DNA of 64,000 bases from Dysidea avara (GCF_963678975.1 NC_089272.1:23605471-23669470), one strand, 5' to 3'; numbered from the stretch's first letter, positions 46,930-57,860 are shown. Numbers and translations are program-made. Notes: generated from the letters alone by a model not told the origin.

Positions 46930-48600
46930 GACTGACAATTTAGTTATTGCATCCATTTCATACAACACTTTATACTGTTCATATATCTTTGCTTTGTTCT
47001 GTAGTTTTGTGTGTGTTTTATGCACTGCTGTTTCATTGGTCTTGTAAGGCTTCACATACTGTTGACAGTTTGTACATTACTTTGTTGCACTACTTTTGGC
47101 ACCTTCCCATGTATTACCTTGGTATATGGGTCAGAATAGAAACATTTCCTATTAGGTGGCTGAGCAACATATTCAAAAATATTTCAGAAATGTTACTTAA
47201 ACTTTTTTCTATTTACTCAAAATTACCTAAAAGAAGCCGTGAGCTTTTTGAAATTGCACATGATTTAAAAGAACTTTTCAGTATTCTTAAAGGTGGGGAC
47301 CTTCTGGTTAGATCTCAAGGGACAAGATGTATATCCTGGCTATGCAGAGAGTAGTTGATAGGCTTGGTGGGTATATACACGTCATCTTAGCACGCTTTCA
47401 AAGGATAAGCCTATCAATAGCAGGGACAGAGCATGTATTATTGGCTATCTGCGAAAATGGCAGCATTCAGATATGTTTATTGGTTGTGCATTATTATGTG
47501 GATATACTCAAGTCTCCTTAATTTGAGCTTAATTAAAGCAAGACTGTATTAGCTCTTCTAATCGTACTGAAATCTGTCAAACATCTTAAAAGACTATCTG
47601 AAAACAGCCCTGATCAGTGGCCAACAGTAAAGCTGGTGCTCAGTAAAATTGTTAACAATGATGATGAGAGCAGTACATACCAAGGTGCCCATTTGCAGTC
47701 GTACAACAAAAGTACTTTGGAATTTTGCCAGAGTCAAGCTGTAACTGACTTGCTACAACTTGACCAAAAACTGTGACACAGACTTGAGTGGTTTGATGTA
47801 AAACTGTTACGATCTATACTTGTGTTTGTTGATACATAGGGTTGGACAAGTGCAGATGCTTGTGAAAGTAGCAGTAGTTCCCTGGTTGATCTTGATGCTG
47901 ATGAGCAGGAACCATTACCCCAAGATACAACTCTGGCAAGCATTCTTGAAGCTGCAGATTACATATTCACTTGGTTCAGAGAGCCACTAGAAAAGCTGGG
48001 TTTTGGCCTACTTGTAAGAAGAGCTAGAGGACATTGTTCTATATTCAAGAAACTACATGAATTTACAAAAGGAATCTTATTCAAAAGTGTGGTATAAAAT
48101 CCACACATCTCCTGCTGCCAAAGAATAGCCTAATGTTTTGCTGCTATGTGAATAATTGTTTTTACTTTGCCATTTTCTAATGGTGTTGTTGAAAGAATAT
48201 TTTCTAATGTTAAAATTGTCAAGAGTGAAAAGTGAACAAGCCTTTTAGTGGAAACACTAAGGGATCTTTTGGAAATCGAAGTTGAAGGGCCTTCTTTTAA
48301 TGAATTTAAGGCTAGGCCAGCTGTAGAGCTATGGTGGAGAGACTGCAGGACCACTAGGAGAGTTCATCAACAACTTCCTAGAAAAGATTATTAGCCATGT
48401 GAAGGACATTCATCAACTGCTTAAGAGCCTGAAACTGACTTTGAAGATGTTACATTTTCCTTAAATGAATGGGATCTGTGGTTTTCAGATAGTACGACAC
48501 AGGAAAGTAGTGAGTCTCCATCTAGTGATGATGAACATAGTGACAATGAATGTGAGGCAATTGATGTAACATCACGTGATGCTCCTATTATTTGTAATTG
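46930..48600 (+). pseudogene. hAT-superfamily transposase remnant
   Basis: Plus-strand pieces in three frames line up in order with hAT transposases. 'FPIRWLSNIFKNISEML' (about 47140) carries the RW motif. 'KELFSILKGGDLLVRSQGTR' then 'RAMQRVVDRLGGYI' (47260-47380) follow. 'AADYIFTWFREPLEKLGFGL' lies at 47950-48010. The C-terminal dimerisation block is at about 48150-48350: 'LPFSNGVVERIFSNVKI', 'ETLRDLLEIEVEGPSFNEF', 'RPAVELWWRDC'. An acidic tail (48425-48600) is open. The transposase would cut and paste hAT DNA. Several stops (one TAG where Trp is expected at about 48126) and frameshifts make it inactive. No terminal repeats were assigned; whether it ever drove the short hAT-type elements nearby is unknown. 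Confidence 0.8.
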
Positions 48601-48640
48601 TAGTGTGAGTGTCTTTCGATTGCCTTACTACTGTAACTAA

Positions 48641-49601
48641 ATTATGTAGTATTGTAATATTTCATTGTACAATGTGGTATGTTTAATCAGTGTTTTACTT
48701 CTCATCCCCTCAATCCACTCCTTCTGCTTGTACACCTATTAAATAACAGAAAACAACATAATTAGTTATGTACAGTACTTACAATAATTGTATTGTGTAC
48801 TTAAAATGATTGCATTTATAATAAAATTTTACTCCCCAGAAGGCTCATGTTCACATTTCAGAGTGTGTTCCTACTATAACATCATCCTTCAGTATATAAC
48901 TTTATATCCTGTGCATGCAGTGCTCAAGTTTGTAGTGCTGCCATGTCCGACCACCTCCAGCTCATGTCCGATCTACCAACGGTTGGCTTCGACATATGTC
49001 CATGCAGTCAGTAACAGTTATAATCCGCTCTGCTCCCAACATTTAGTTTCTCGAATGAAGAGGTAAGTGATGTGTCTTATCTTCAGGTTTGGGCTCTAGT
49101 GACCATGTCTGCATATGATTCAATTTAAACTGCTACAGTGAGCGTACTAATACCACCAGTACTAAATTTAATCTACACAAAACTGACTATACTAAAATAT
49201 GAGAATTAATTAATATTGTAGATTGGCAAGAAGCCATTGGTCTTCTGCAGATCAGTCATGCCTGGAATCTTTTTTCCTCCATCCTAGAAAATGTCATTGA
49301 GAGTTGCATGTTATTTCTAGTTGAATGCTGAAATTTTAGATACATATACTGTACCTAAAATTTCAACCTTCAACTATATGACAAGAGAAGCCTTACACCT
49401 ACAAATGTTAAAAACCAGTTGTGGCATACAGTGCTGCTCATGAACAACATCACGTGTGGTCGTGTGTGGCCTCTGTGACATGCATGTGTAACATGCGTAC
49501 TACATACTCGTGTGTGTATGTACAGTATAGCTACGTACATACTTGTTACTTATTGCATATATATCTTCTTTTTCCTGCAGGTTTATTTCTAATGATACCT
49601 T
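48641..49601. other. Intron sequence, nothing recognised
   Basis: No coding segment or clear repeat was identified between the transposase remnant and the palindrome. Confidence 0.45.
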
Positions 49602-50093
49602 AAATCAAAAGTTGGAGACTATAGCTATAGCTAGCTACGTGGGTGCCCATTGCGTACACTGGATTCAATAAGTGATTGTACTTTACAACCAGGGAATTCC
49701 TTGGATTTGTATAGAATTACTACCACTCTTACTGATTAAGTGGAAGTCTAGTATACTTATGCTCGTAATAACAATAAGTATAATACCACTCTTACTGATT
49801 AAGTGGAAGTCTAGTATACTTATGCTCGTAATAACAATAAGTATAATATTATACTTATTGTTATTACGAGCATAAGTATACTAGACTTCCACTTAATCAG
49901 TAAGAGTGGTATTATACTTATTGTTATTACGAGCATAAGTATACTAGACTTCCACTTAATCAGTAAGAGTGGTAGTAATTCTATACAAATCCAAGGAATT
50001 CCCTGGTTGTAAAGTACAATCACTTATTGAATCCAGTGTACGCAATGGGCACCCACGTAGCTAGCTATAGCTATAGTCTCCAACTTTTGATTT
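49602..50093. repeat. Perfect 492-bp palindrome
   Basis: Two 246-bp arms are exact reverse complements with no spacer; the axis lies between 49847 and 49848 ('GTATAATATTATAC'). Each arm contains a 63-bp segment twice in tandem (starts 49723 and 49786 in the left arm; it includes 'CCACTCTTACTGATTAAGTG'). It ends 33 bp before the BEL element. Both strands encode the same short frame, which is only a result of symmetry. Confidence 0.95.
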
Positions 50094-50126
50094 TAGAGTC
50101 GTAACTAATTGCGAACACTTGCATGG

Positions 50127-50362
50127 TGTAGGGGGCGGCGTGATAGTAGGGAAGGTTCGGGAGTGCTTCTAGGAAGGATTACTTCGTCTTCTGCCGATAC
50201 AGTCGGATACAGCCCAGACCGCGAGGAACACGCTACGACTCCATCTTATTGTATTGTACGCACGTGACAACAATTACATCACACATTCTAAATAGTGCCT
50301 AAGTTACTTATATTACTACTATACATTACTGTTAGCTGTAACTATACAGTCAGTCCATGACA
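50127..50362 (-). repeat. 3' LTR of the BEL element
   Basis: 236 bp, starting 'TGTAGGGGGCGGCG' and ending 'CAGTCAGTCCATGACA' on the plus strand. It overlaps the last codons and TGA of the Gag-Pol frame (stop at 50350-50352), so the protein ends inside the LTR. The purine-rich run 'GGAAGA' (minus strand, 50363-50368) just before it is a candidate polypurine tract. Confidence 0.95.
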
Positions 50363-53300
50363 TCTTCCGGGGGGGCACCAAGCTGTTTCACCCAATTCGC
50401 AACTCTCTCTCTGCCCCTGTGAGCGGCTGCCCTTCTCGGTCGTTTATCAGCTGTGTTCTTCACTGTGGGCTTGTTGATTGTATCCTTCTGGCAACCATTG
50501 GTAGATCCTTCAGTTTCGGTAACTGTTGGAGATGAGACTTCCAACGGTATCAACTTGGCAATGGGGCGGTTTGTTCTTCCTTGTGATGTCTTGATGTAGG
50601 CAGCACGCACCAGTCCGTCTTTCCCAATCATCAGTTTTTCAACAATCGCCAATCTCCAAGTGCTCCGTGGAGCTTCATCCCACATCAGGACAACACCTCC
50701 CTGCTTAATCTGCTGATTGTTGCTTCCTGTGGTTCTATGATACTCTCTGAGGGAGGTCAAGTATTCAAATTTCCAGCGTGACTGAAACTGGTTGAAGAGA
50801 AAGGCTTGCAGTTTTGCTCTCTGGGAAACATCAGTTATACTACCATATGTGGGATCAGTCAAGTCCTGCCCTTCCACTACTTCATGAGGAAGTGGTGTTA
50901 TGCGATGACCATGTAAAAGATGGGATGGTGTGAGTGGCTCGGCATCACTGAGGTCTGAGGATACGTGTGTCAGAGGTCTGTCATTGAGTGTGGCCTCTAC
51001 TTCTACTATTAGTGTCTGCAACACAACTAAGCTGATCTTTGATCTCCCCAGTACCTTCTTCAAGCACATCTTTGTTAAGCCGATAAGGCGCTCCCACCAC
51101 CCACCATACCAGGGGGCACGTTTTGGGATGAACTTCCACTGTACACCTTTCCTCCCAAGTGTTTCTGTGAGACGTTCTGATTGTAGAAGCTGTTGCAGTT
51201 CATCTGCAGCTGCCAGATAGGTAGAAGCATTATCTGACACGAGAATTTGTGGGAGTGACCTGCGGCTGGCAAATCTCCTGAATGCTAGAAGGAAAGTCTC
51301 CACTGTTAAATCTGTAACAATCTCTAGGTGAATGGCACGACTCGTGGCACATGTGAACAAACAGATGTAGACTTTCTCCTCAGTGTGATTACTGCGTACA
51401 TAGAGTGCCCCAGTAAAGTCGATGCCTGTGATGGTGAAGGGAACTGAAGCACAAGTGCGAATCTGTGGCAGTGGTGGAGGGTCAGGTATCTGGTATGGCT
51501 TTCCGCTATGTTTACGGCAAATAACACATCGGCGTAGTTGTGACTTTATACGTTGTCTGGCAGTTGGTATCCAAAATTTCTGTCTTATGGCTGTTAGGGT
51601 AGCATTGGTTCCAGCATGAAATAACTGTACATGTATACTATGGATGATCAGAGATGTTAGCCAATGTTTGGGTGGTAGCAGAAGCGGAAACTTTGCTGTC
51701 TCGCTTAGGGGGGCGTTGTGGATTCTTCCACCACAGCGGAGCAGGTGGTCTTTGTCAACAAATAAACGTAATTGGCGAACAAGTGGTAGTCTCTTGGCGG
51801 GATTGGTGGTAAGGTTCACGAGTTCTCTGGAGTAAACCTCTTCTTGGCACTGCTTCACCCAAATTATTGAAGCGTGGTGTTGCTCAGATGGTGTCAATGA
51901 TCCAGTTTCTCGTTCCTGCTGTGGCTTCTTACAATTGGAGATGAATCTATACATGTATGCAGTAACTGCCAGAAGTCTGGACAGTGTGCTATAATTGGAG
52001 ATGTCAATAATACAGTTAATATGTAAAGTACCTGCATACTGTGGAGTAGTTGAAGGACTAAAACTGGTTGCGGTAACAGCCAGTGCCTGCAATTCGATAG
52101 TCGGTGAGAAGCTCCAAGTGGGCCAACTGTTCTCGGATGGGAGCCATTGAGGTCCATGCTTCCACAACGTTGACAACTTCAGTTGAGATGAAGTGATGCC
52201 CCTAGTGAGCAGGTCCGCTGGGTTGTCCTGTGTTGGACAGTATCGCCATTGATCTGGTTTTGAGTGGTTGAGGATTTCGACAACACGATGAGTGACAAAT
52301 GTATTGACATGTTTCTCTCCTTTGATCCAATGAAGGGTGATCTGGCTGTCTGACCAAAAGTGAGTAGACAGACTGAGAGGGTGTAGAGCTTGAACAATGA
52401 AGTCACATAGCCTTGCTGCTGTCAGTGCACCCATCAGTTCCAGTTTTGGTAAGGTCAGTGGTTTGAGGGGTGCGACTCTGGACTTTGCCATAACGAATGA
52501 TGTGCTGTTGCCACTGCAAAGGAAGGCTACAGCTCCATAAGCAGTGAGACTGGCATCAGCAAAGACGTGTAGCCTGTCAGGTTGTTCTAAAACCCTAACT
52601 GTTGGGAAGTATCGTCTTGGAATCTGTAAACTTCTAGCCTCCTGGATATTCCCTGCAATTGTAAGCCATTTTTGCTGGTCCTCATCTGATAGTGGTTCGT
52701 CCCAGTCTATGTTTCTCTGCCATAATGACTGCATGAAGATCTTTGCTCTAACAGTTACTGGGGATAGTAGACCCAGGGGGTCGAACACCTTGGATGATTC
52801 CTTCAAGACATCTCTCTTGGTGATAAGTGAGTTGATACTGGGGATGGAACACTTGGATGTGAGTGCTAATGTATCTGTCTGGGTGTTCCACTGTAGTCCT
52901 AAAACATTGACTGGATTGTTGGTGTCCGCAACCTTGTCTCTATTTGCTTGGTCCATAAGTCGGGAGCTGTTAGAGGCCCAACTTCTAAGGTTGAGGTGAG
53001 CATCATTCATTATGGATCGAGCTTTGTTGTAAAAACTGATAGCTTCTGATTCTGTTGGGCATCCAGATACAATATTGTCTACATACAAGTCATCAAGCAT
53101 GTTCTCTGCAGTTGGTGATTTGTACTGAGTTAAATGACAATGTAGGACAGCGTTTAACATGAACGGTGAACACACTGCACCAAACAAGACAACTCTAAAT
53201 CTATATGTAACAAACTCACTGTCTGGATCTTGTGGATCACTTAGCCAAAGGAATCTAGTCCAGTCCCTATCATCTTTGTGAAGTTGTATGTGTAGAAAAG

Positions 53301-56151
53301 CTTTCTCAATATCTGTGCAAATTCCTACAGGGTGGAGTCTGAATCTTAAAATGATACAGCAGAGATCATTAAGCTTGGGTTGGCCGGTAAGTAAACAATC
53401 ATTAAGACTAGGTTGGTTCCTTGTTTGGTGACAACTGCAGTCGTACACTATACGTACTGGAGTAGTGGATGAGTCCTTGCGTACAGCATGGTGTGGTATG
53501 TAATGGCATCTTGTGGTACTGGTTGGATCTGTCATTCTCTCAATGAAACCACGGCGTTCCTGATCTGTTAAGATGTCACTGTACTTGGTCAACAATGAAG
53601 GGTTCAGTGCCAGTTTGCGAGCCAGTGATCTAGTGCGGTGAGCAGAAGTTGAGAAATTCGTGGGTAAGGGAGGATGACTGTCCTTCCACGGAAAACGGGC
53701 GCAGTAAGAACCATCATTCAAGCATTCGACACTATTGGTGATATAAGAGTCCAGAAAATTGTTTGGTGACTCATCCTTGGGTGAAATTCCTACTGACTCC
53801 ACATTCCAGAACTGTTCTAAATCAGGGGTTGCAGTGGGTTGAGTTGCCACATGGAATGCATTGGTGACTAACTGTCCTGAAGCGGCTGTGTCTAGTGGAC
53901 CTGAAAGTAGGTAACCAAGTTTGGATCCTACAGCCGTTGGACCATTGCCTCTGATCACATGATCCTCTACTATCTTCCAGTACTGATCTGCTCCAATTAA
54001 CAGGGTAATGTAGAATTGTTCCCCTGAAGAAATTGGATGTGCCAGACGTAATCCATTGAGATAAGGAAGGTTAGCAATTGACTTCTGATTCACTGTGTGT
54101 ATCGGTGCTGCAATGGTTAGCACAATCAAGACAGTTAATGGTATCAAATGTCCGGAGATACTATGCAGATTGATTGTGGCGACATCAAACTTGCCCGTGC
54201 GACTGGTACCAGTGCCAAAGGTAGAGAGAGATAGTTCCACTGTGTCATGTGGCTGCACTTGTAAGCAGTCTGCCAGTCCTTTGGCTAGGAAGGAGCGTTG
54301 CGATCCCTCATCAAAGAGAATGTTGGATTCCACACAAACACCTCCAGTTGAAATAGTGGCTACTGCAGTCTTCAGTAAACAGGTCTGGTTACTAGCCAGG
54401 TGAAGTGAAGTTGTTACTGGTTGAGAGACCACTGTACTAAAGGACCCTTCCTTGGTGACTGAGGTTGTCTTGGCGACTGGAGTTGTCTCAGTGTTTTCCT
54501 CTTTCTTGGCAGTGATCACTTCAGTGCAAAGACTGGTGTGGTGCTTACGATGGCACTTGCGGCAGCGATGTTTTGATGAGCAAGTGCTGACCTTGTGTTT
54601 CCCTAAACAGTTAAAGCATAGGTTATTCTGCTTGACAATGTCTAGTCTTCTATGATGATCAGTTGTAGTACACTGGTTGGCTGTATGAGGTCCCTTGCAG
54701 AACACACAAGCTGGTGGTCCCTTGTCCTGAGGTTTGGTGCTTCGAGGTGGCTTGGAATTCACCATAAACGCAGCTGTAAATGGGGAACTGTGAGGGTTGG
54801 CGTTACCAGTTTCTAAGATTTCTATCTCCCTGAGAATGGCTAACATGAGCTGAGAAAATTTCCACTCTGTACTTGTGGAGTTTCTTGCCAAGTTCTGCTT
54901 GATATCCTTGGGTAGTTTGCCCAGAATAATTGGCACCAACAAGTCACCATAGCTTTGTTCAGATTTCCCAAGGGACGATAGGCCACGGGAGTGGCTCTCA
55001 ATTGTGTCATGAAATGTGCGCAAACTACTTAACGTGTTCGTTGGGTTTGGCACCTGTAGCAAGGCTTGCATGTGAGCAGAAACCAACTTGTGAGTTTGCC
55101 CAAAACGGTTTTGAAGTAGGGTGACTGCGTGAAGATAGTTCTGATCACAGAGAGGTATTCCGTCAATCGTTCGTGCTGCATCTCCTTGAAGTTGAGCCTT
55201 CAGATAATTAAACTTCTGGACCCCACTGAGATTGGGGTTCAAGTGAATGGCAGCCTGAAATGAATCCCAGAAAGTAAGCCAGGCTAGGGGGTTTCCAGAG
55301 AATGTCGGTAAGGTCAACTTGGGTAGCCTACTTGCAGCAAATTGTTGAGAGTGGTCACGGTGATCTACTGCAGTGATTGTGGTCCTGACACCCATCAAAT
55401 CTGGATTTACTCTAGATGTTACTACCGGTACTGTTGCAGCGGTGGATGAGGTACTGCTCCCAAAGTTAAGGGTTGACAAGGGTGGTAACGGTAGTGAGCT
55501 ATAAGCAGAGGTTGACAATGGTTCATGTTGAGTCATGTTTGCTGGTATCAGTAGAGGCGGTCCTGCATTCTGTACATGGCTCACAAGTGGGTGGGAAACT
55601 GATGTCACTGAAATTGGATGTGGGATTGATTCAAGTGATGTAACCACGGGTGGTGTACTAGAAATGGTTGACTCAAGTGTTAATGATGTGGTTGCAATGG
55701 TATCGCTAGCTGCACTAACTGCAGGTGTGTCATTGATAATGGTGTTAATTGACTGAGGTGTGTTATTTGTGTTACTCACATTCTCATGGATGGCTTCTTG
55801 GGTTACTTTGCCGCTTGATGACACTGCAGGGACAACGTGAGTCGGTCTTGATTGCATCTCCACCCGTTGATTCAGTTCATTGATTTTCTCCATAATCAGA
55901 TCTTGTAGTTCCTCTGCATCTAAGATGGCTATTTCCAGTTCATCTGGGTTCTGTATAAGGTCAATGATTCGTTGATCAAGGGCAGTGATTTGCTCTTTCT
56001 TTTTCTCTAGCTGAGTGATGGCAGTTCTCAAATAAGTCTGAGCTAGTTCGTCGAGGTCATTGGCCAGTGTGTCATCCACTTTGTTCAGGATTCTGGTGAC
56101 GTGCGCGCGGTATGCTTTCCGCGAGGTTCGTAGACGGGCAGGTTCTTCCAT
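50350..56151 (-). CDS. BEL/Pao Gag-Pol polyprotein, intact
   Basis: One frame encodes all functions for copying element RNA into DNA and integrating it. The frame is open from 56187 (1945 codons); I prefer the second Met at 56151 ('MEEPARL'), which starts the Gag-like coiled region. By residue of the longer frame: Gag with 'KLTLPTFSGNPLAWLTFWDS' (about 288-310); Cys/His knuckles 'CVFCKGPHTANQC', 'CFNCLGKHKVSTC' and 'CRKCHRKHHTSLC' (490-552); aspartic protease 'LFDEGSQ' (about 622); reverse transcriptase 'TDIEKAFLHIQL' (about 956) and 'YVDN' (about 1034); RNase H 'FADASLTAYGA' (about 1208); integrase zinc-binding 'CVICRKH' and DDE core 'GIDFTGA', 'VSDNAS', 'GGWWERL' (about 1589, 1650, 1698); BEL-type C-terminal domain (1790-1890). 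No stops or shifts. The palm box is YVDN, not YVDD. Confidence 0.96.
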   Translation of the reverse strand: MEEPARLRTSRKAYRAHVTRILNKVDDTLANDLDELAQTYLRTAITQLEKKKEQITALDQRIIDLIQNPDELEIAILDAEELQDLIMEKINELNQRVEMQSRPTHVVPAVSSSGKVTQEAIHENVSNTNNTPQSINTIINDTPAVSAASDTIATTSLTLESTISSTPPVVTSLESIPHPISVTSVSHPLVSHVQNAGPPLLIPANMTQHEPLSTSAYSSLPLPPLSTLNFGSSTSSTAATVPVVTSRVNPDLMGVRTTITAVDHRDHSQQFAASRLPKLTLPTFSGNPLAWLTFWDSFQAAIHLNPNLSGVQKFNYLKAQLQGDAARTIDGIPLCDQNYLHAVTLLQNRFGQTHKLVSAHMQALLQVPNPTNTLSSLRTFHDTIESHSRGLSSLGKSEQSYGDLLVPIILGKLPKDIKQNLARNSTSTEWKFSQLMLAILREIEILETGNANPHSSPFTAAFMVNSKPPRSTKPQDKGPPACVFCKGPHTANQCTTTDHHRRLDIVKQNNLCFNCLGKHKVSTCSSKHRCRKCHRKHHTSLCTEVITAKKEENTETTPVAKTTSVTKEGSFSTVVSQPVTTSLHLASNQTCLLKTAVATISTGGVCVESNILFDEGSQRSFLAKGLADCLQVQPHDTVELSLSTFGTGTSRTGKFDVATINLHSISGHLIPLTVLIVLTIAAPIHTVNQKSIANLPYLNGLRLAHPISSGEQFYITLLIGADQYWKIVEDHVIRGNGPTAVGSKLGYLLSGPLDTAASGQLVTNAFHVATQPTATPDLEQFWNVESVGISPKDESPNNFLDSYITNSVECLNDGSYCARFPWKDSHPPLPTNFSTSAHRTRSLARKLALNPSLLTKYSDILTDQERRGFIERMTDPTSTTRCHYIPHHAVRKDSSTTPVRIVYDCSCHQTRNQPSLNDCLLTGQPKLNDLCCIILRFRLHPVGICTDIEKAFLHIQLHKDDRDWTRFLWLSDPQDPDSEFVTYRFRVVLFGAVCSPFMLNAVLHCHLTQYKSPTAENMLDDLYVDNIVSGCPTESEAISFYNKARSIMNDAHLNLRSWASNSSRLMDQANRDKVADTNNPVNVLGLQWNTQTDTLALTSKCSIPSINSLITKRDVLKESSKVFDPLGLLSPVTVRAKIFMQSLWQRNIDWDEPLSDEDQQKWLTIAGNIQEARSLQIPRRYFPTVRVLEQPDRLHVFADASLTAYGAVAFLCSGNSTSFVMAKSRVAPLKPLTLPKLELMGALTAARLCDFIVQALHPLSLSTHFWSDSQITLHWIKGEKHVNTFVTHRVVEILNHSKPDQWRYCPTQDNPADLLTRGITSSQLKLSTLWKHGPQWLPSENSWPTWSFSPTIELQALAVTATSFSPSTTPQYAGTLHINCIIDISNYSTLSRLLAVTAYMYRFISNCKKPQQERETGSLTPSEQHHASIIWVKQCQEEVYSRELVNLTTNPAKRLPLVRQLRLFVDKDHLLRCGGRIHNAPLSETAKFPLLLPPKHWLTSLIIHSIHVQLFHAGTNATLTAIRQKFWIPTARQRIKSQLRRCVICRKHSGKPYQIPDPPPLPQIRTCASVPFTITGIDFTGALYVRSNHTEEKVYICLFTCATSRAIHLEIVTDLTVETFLLAFRRFASRRSLPQILVSDNASTYLAAADELQQLLQSERLTETLGRKGVQWKFIPKRAPWYGGWWERLIGLTKMCLKKVLGRSKISLVVLQTLIVEVEATLNDRPLTHVSSDLSDAEPLTPSHLLHGHRITPLPHEVVEGQDLTDPTYGSITDVSQRAKLQAFLFNQFQSRWKFEYLTSLREYHRTTGSNNQQIKQGGVVLMWDEAPRSTWRLAIVEKLMIGKDGLVRAAYIKTSQGRTNRPIAKLIPLEVSSPTVTETEGSTNGCQKDTINKPTVKNTADKRPRRAAAHRGRERVANWVKQLGAPPEDVMD

Positions 56152-56391
56152 CGTAGTATTCAGTCCGCTAAAAAACACAAACAGCAAACAATTGTCTTAG
56201 CTACGCGGATGCTTGCCTCTCTGGGTGCCGTTAGTAGAACATCCAATGCCACGGCACAACAGCGTTTGCGTCTGGGGTTACAACTTGGAAGTGTCGTTGA
56301 GGCGGACAGTCTCTGGACTGAGTAGCGAATCGTCGTAGCACCAGCAATGGAGGATCGTCTCAGCAATGAAGCACTGTCACAGCACCAGCAA

Positions 56392-56627
56392 TGTAGGGGG
56401 CGGCGTGATAGTAGGGAAGGTTCGGGAGTGCTTCTAGGAAGGATTACTTCGTCTTCTGCCGATACAGTCGGATACAGCCCAGACCGCGAGGAACACGCTA
56501 CGACTCCATCTTATTGTATTGTACGCACGTGACAACAATTACATCACACATTCTAAATAGTGCCTAAGTTACTTATATTACTACTATACATTACTGTTAG
56601 CTGTAACTATACAGTCAGTCCATGACA
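56392..56627 (-). repeat. 5' LTR of the BEL element
   Basis: 236 bp, matching the other LTR at every base I compared. On the minus strand it runs from 56627 to 56392. Transcription should start here. A candidate primer-binding site beginning TGG lies four bases downstream ('TGGTGCTGTGACAG', minus strand, about 56387); the priming tRNA was not identified. Confidence 0.95.
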
Positions 56628-56632
56628 CATGG

Positions 56633-57397
56633 TGCTAGGTACCAACAAATGGTTTACAATGTAATGATGAAGTAGACAATGACTTAGCAAAGGAGTGACT
56701 TCTTCTACCAGCCTGCATTCACAAGAGAAGCTGTGAATGCAGGATGGCTCCCTACACACCGAATGACATTTACTCAATTGTCATGCCGCTTTCACATCCC
56801 ATACTCAAAACAAAAATCAGTTATATAGGTTAAACACAAATTTAGTCTTTTGATGCTTACCACATTCATCTTTGCTATAATGTCCACGATTACAAGTTTG
56901 AATCTCACACACACACAAACACACACACATGATGTAACAATGCTGTATATAGTGTGTACTTGTACACATGTATGTAGTGTATTTGGGATGCGTCAATAAG
57001 AATATTATAAGTAAGAACCGCGTGGTGTAAGGTTCCAGCCCTTGTGCTGTAACGGGGCACCCCAGCCTGTTACATTGGAGGTCCTTACATTGGAGGTCCT
57101 ACTGAGACAGGAACAGAGTAGAAATCAGGTGACAGTCAGGTCTCTACATCATTCCCTCCCTCATCAAGCTCATCCCGAGTGTTGTCAGATAAGTAGTGGA
57201 CCCTTTAGGTTGTCTTCTCCTTAGGTTGTAGGGACAATGGATGTTTGTAGTCTTACTGGTAGCAGTCTTGCTCCTCCTAGGCTTTCACTTCTTACTGGTA
57301 GATATCAAATTATGTTGAGCATTGTGTGTGCCTTGGTCTTCATTACCATCTAACTCATTTCCATTGGAGCATCTCTTAATACAGGTGGTCTTCCTGG
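56633..57397. other. Mostly unassigned; possible LTR-element trace
   Basis: A short CA-rich stretch lies at 56906-56930. Near 57050-57105 'CAGCCTGTTACATTGGAGGT' resembles an LTR end followed by a TGG primer site, and 'TTACATTGGAGGTCCT' is repeated. No LTR pair or coding sequence supports it. Confidence 0.3.
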
Positions 57398-57860
57398 CTA
57401 AGATTGTTTTCCTAATGATCTCTTTGCCAAAGGTGTAGCTGAAAACTTTGCCGGCACAGTTCCTACAATCTTAACACCAGGTCTCTTACTATTTTCTCCA
57501 GTTTGCTTCTTCCCTTCTGTTGTCTTAACCTCAGATTCAGATACAGCTGTATCATAAATGGTCAGTGCCTGGATAGCATTAGGCTGGTTCACTCCGTGGA
57601 ACTGTCCTGTTGTACCTGTTATAGACCTCACTGGTAGTACCACTGCAGAAGTTGGTTGAAATGGGTAAGCGACATCTCTATGTATTTTCCGCTCATTACC
57701 AACTCACACTTCTAGTCTAGGTTGCCCTATTCTTGTTGGTAATAACAAATTATCTGAGATTCCACTAGGATCAGGTAGGATTAATTCCTTAGCCTTCAAT
57801 GTGGCTAGTTCTATTTCCACTCTATGTAGTTTATCAGTTAAGAGCTTCTTGATGTTTAGT
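57398..57860 (-). pseudogene. Degenerate minus-strand coding remnant, unknown product
   Basis: About 150 codons are readable with one in-frame TGA near 57705. The upstream part is helical and charged ('LHRVEIELATLKAKELILPD'). The downstream part includes 'NERKIHRDVAYPFQPTSAVV' and a Lys/Glu-rich stretch before the stop at 57398. I do not recognise the family. It might be part of a retroelement Gag or a host exon. Confidence 0.3.

Larger units (their letters stand above)
50127..56627 (-). mobile_element. Structurally complete BEL/Pao LTR retrotransposon, 6.5 kb
   Basis: Two 236-bp LTRs flank one long Gag-Pol frame on the minus strand. The LTRs begin TG and end CA, and I read them as identical. 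The 5-bp target duplication 'CATGG' is at 50122-50126 and 56628-56632, as expected for BEL/Pao. Matching LTRs and an uninterrupted 5.8-kb frame imply a very recent insertion and possible activity. It lies antisense in the large intron of the Death-domain gene, beside the perfect palindrome. Confidence 0.97.

Noticed and set aside
49672-50023. Identical 67-codon frames on both strands
   Set aside because: Symmetry of the perfect palindrome; low-complexity Ile/Leu-rich product.
57050-57105. Second LTR retrotransposon with primer site
   Set aside because: Only a short resemblance; no LTR pair, no coding region in the right orientation.
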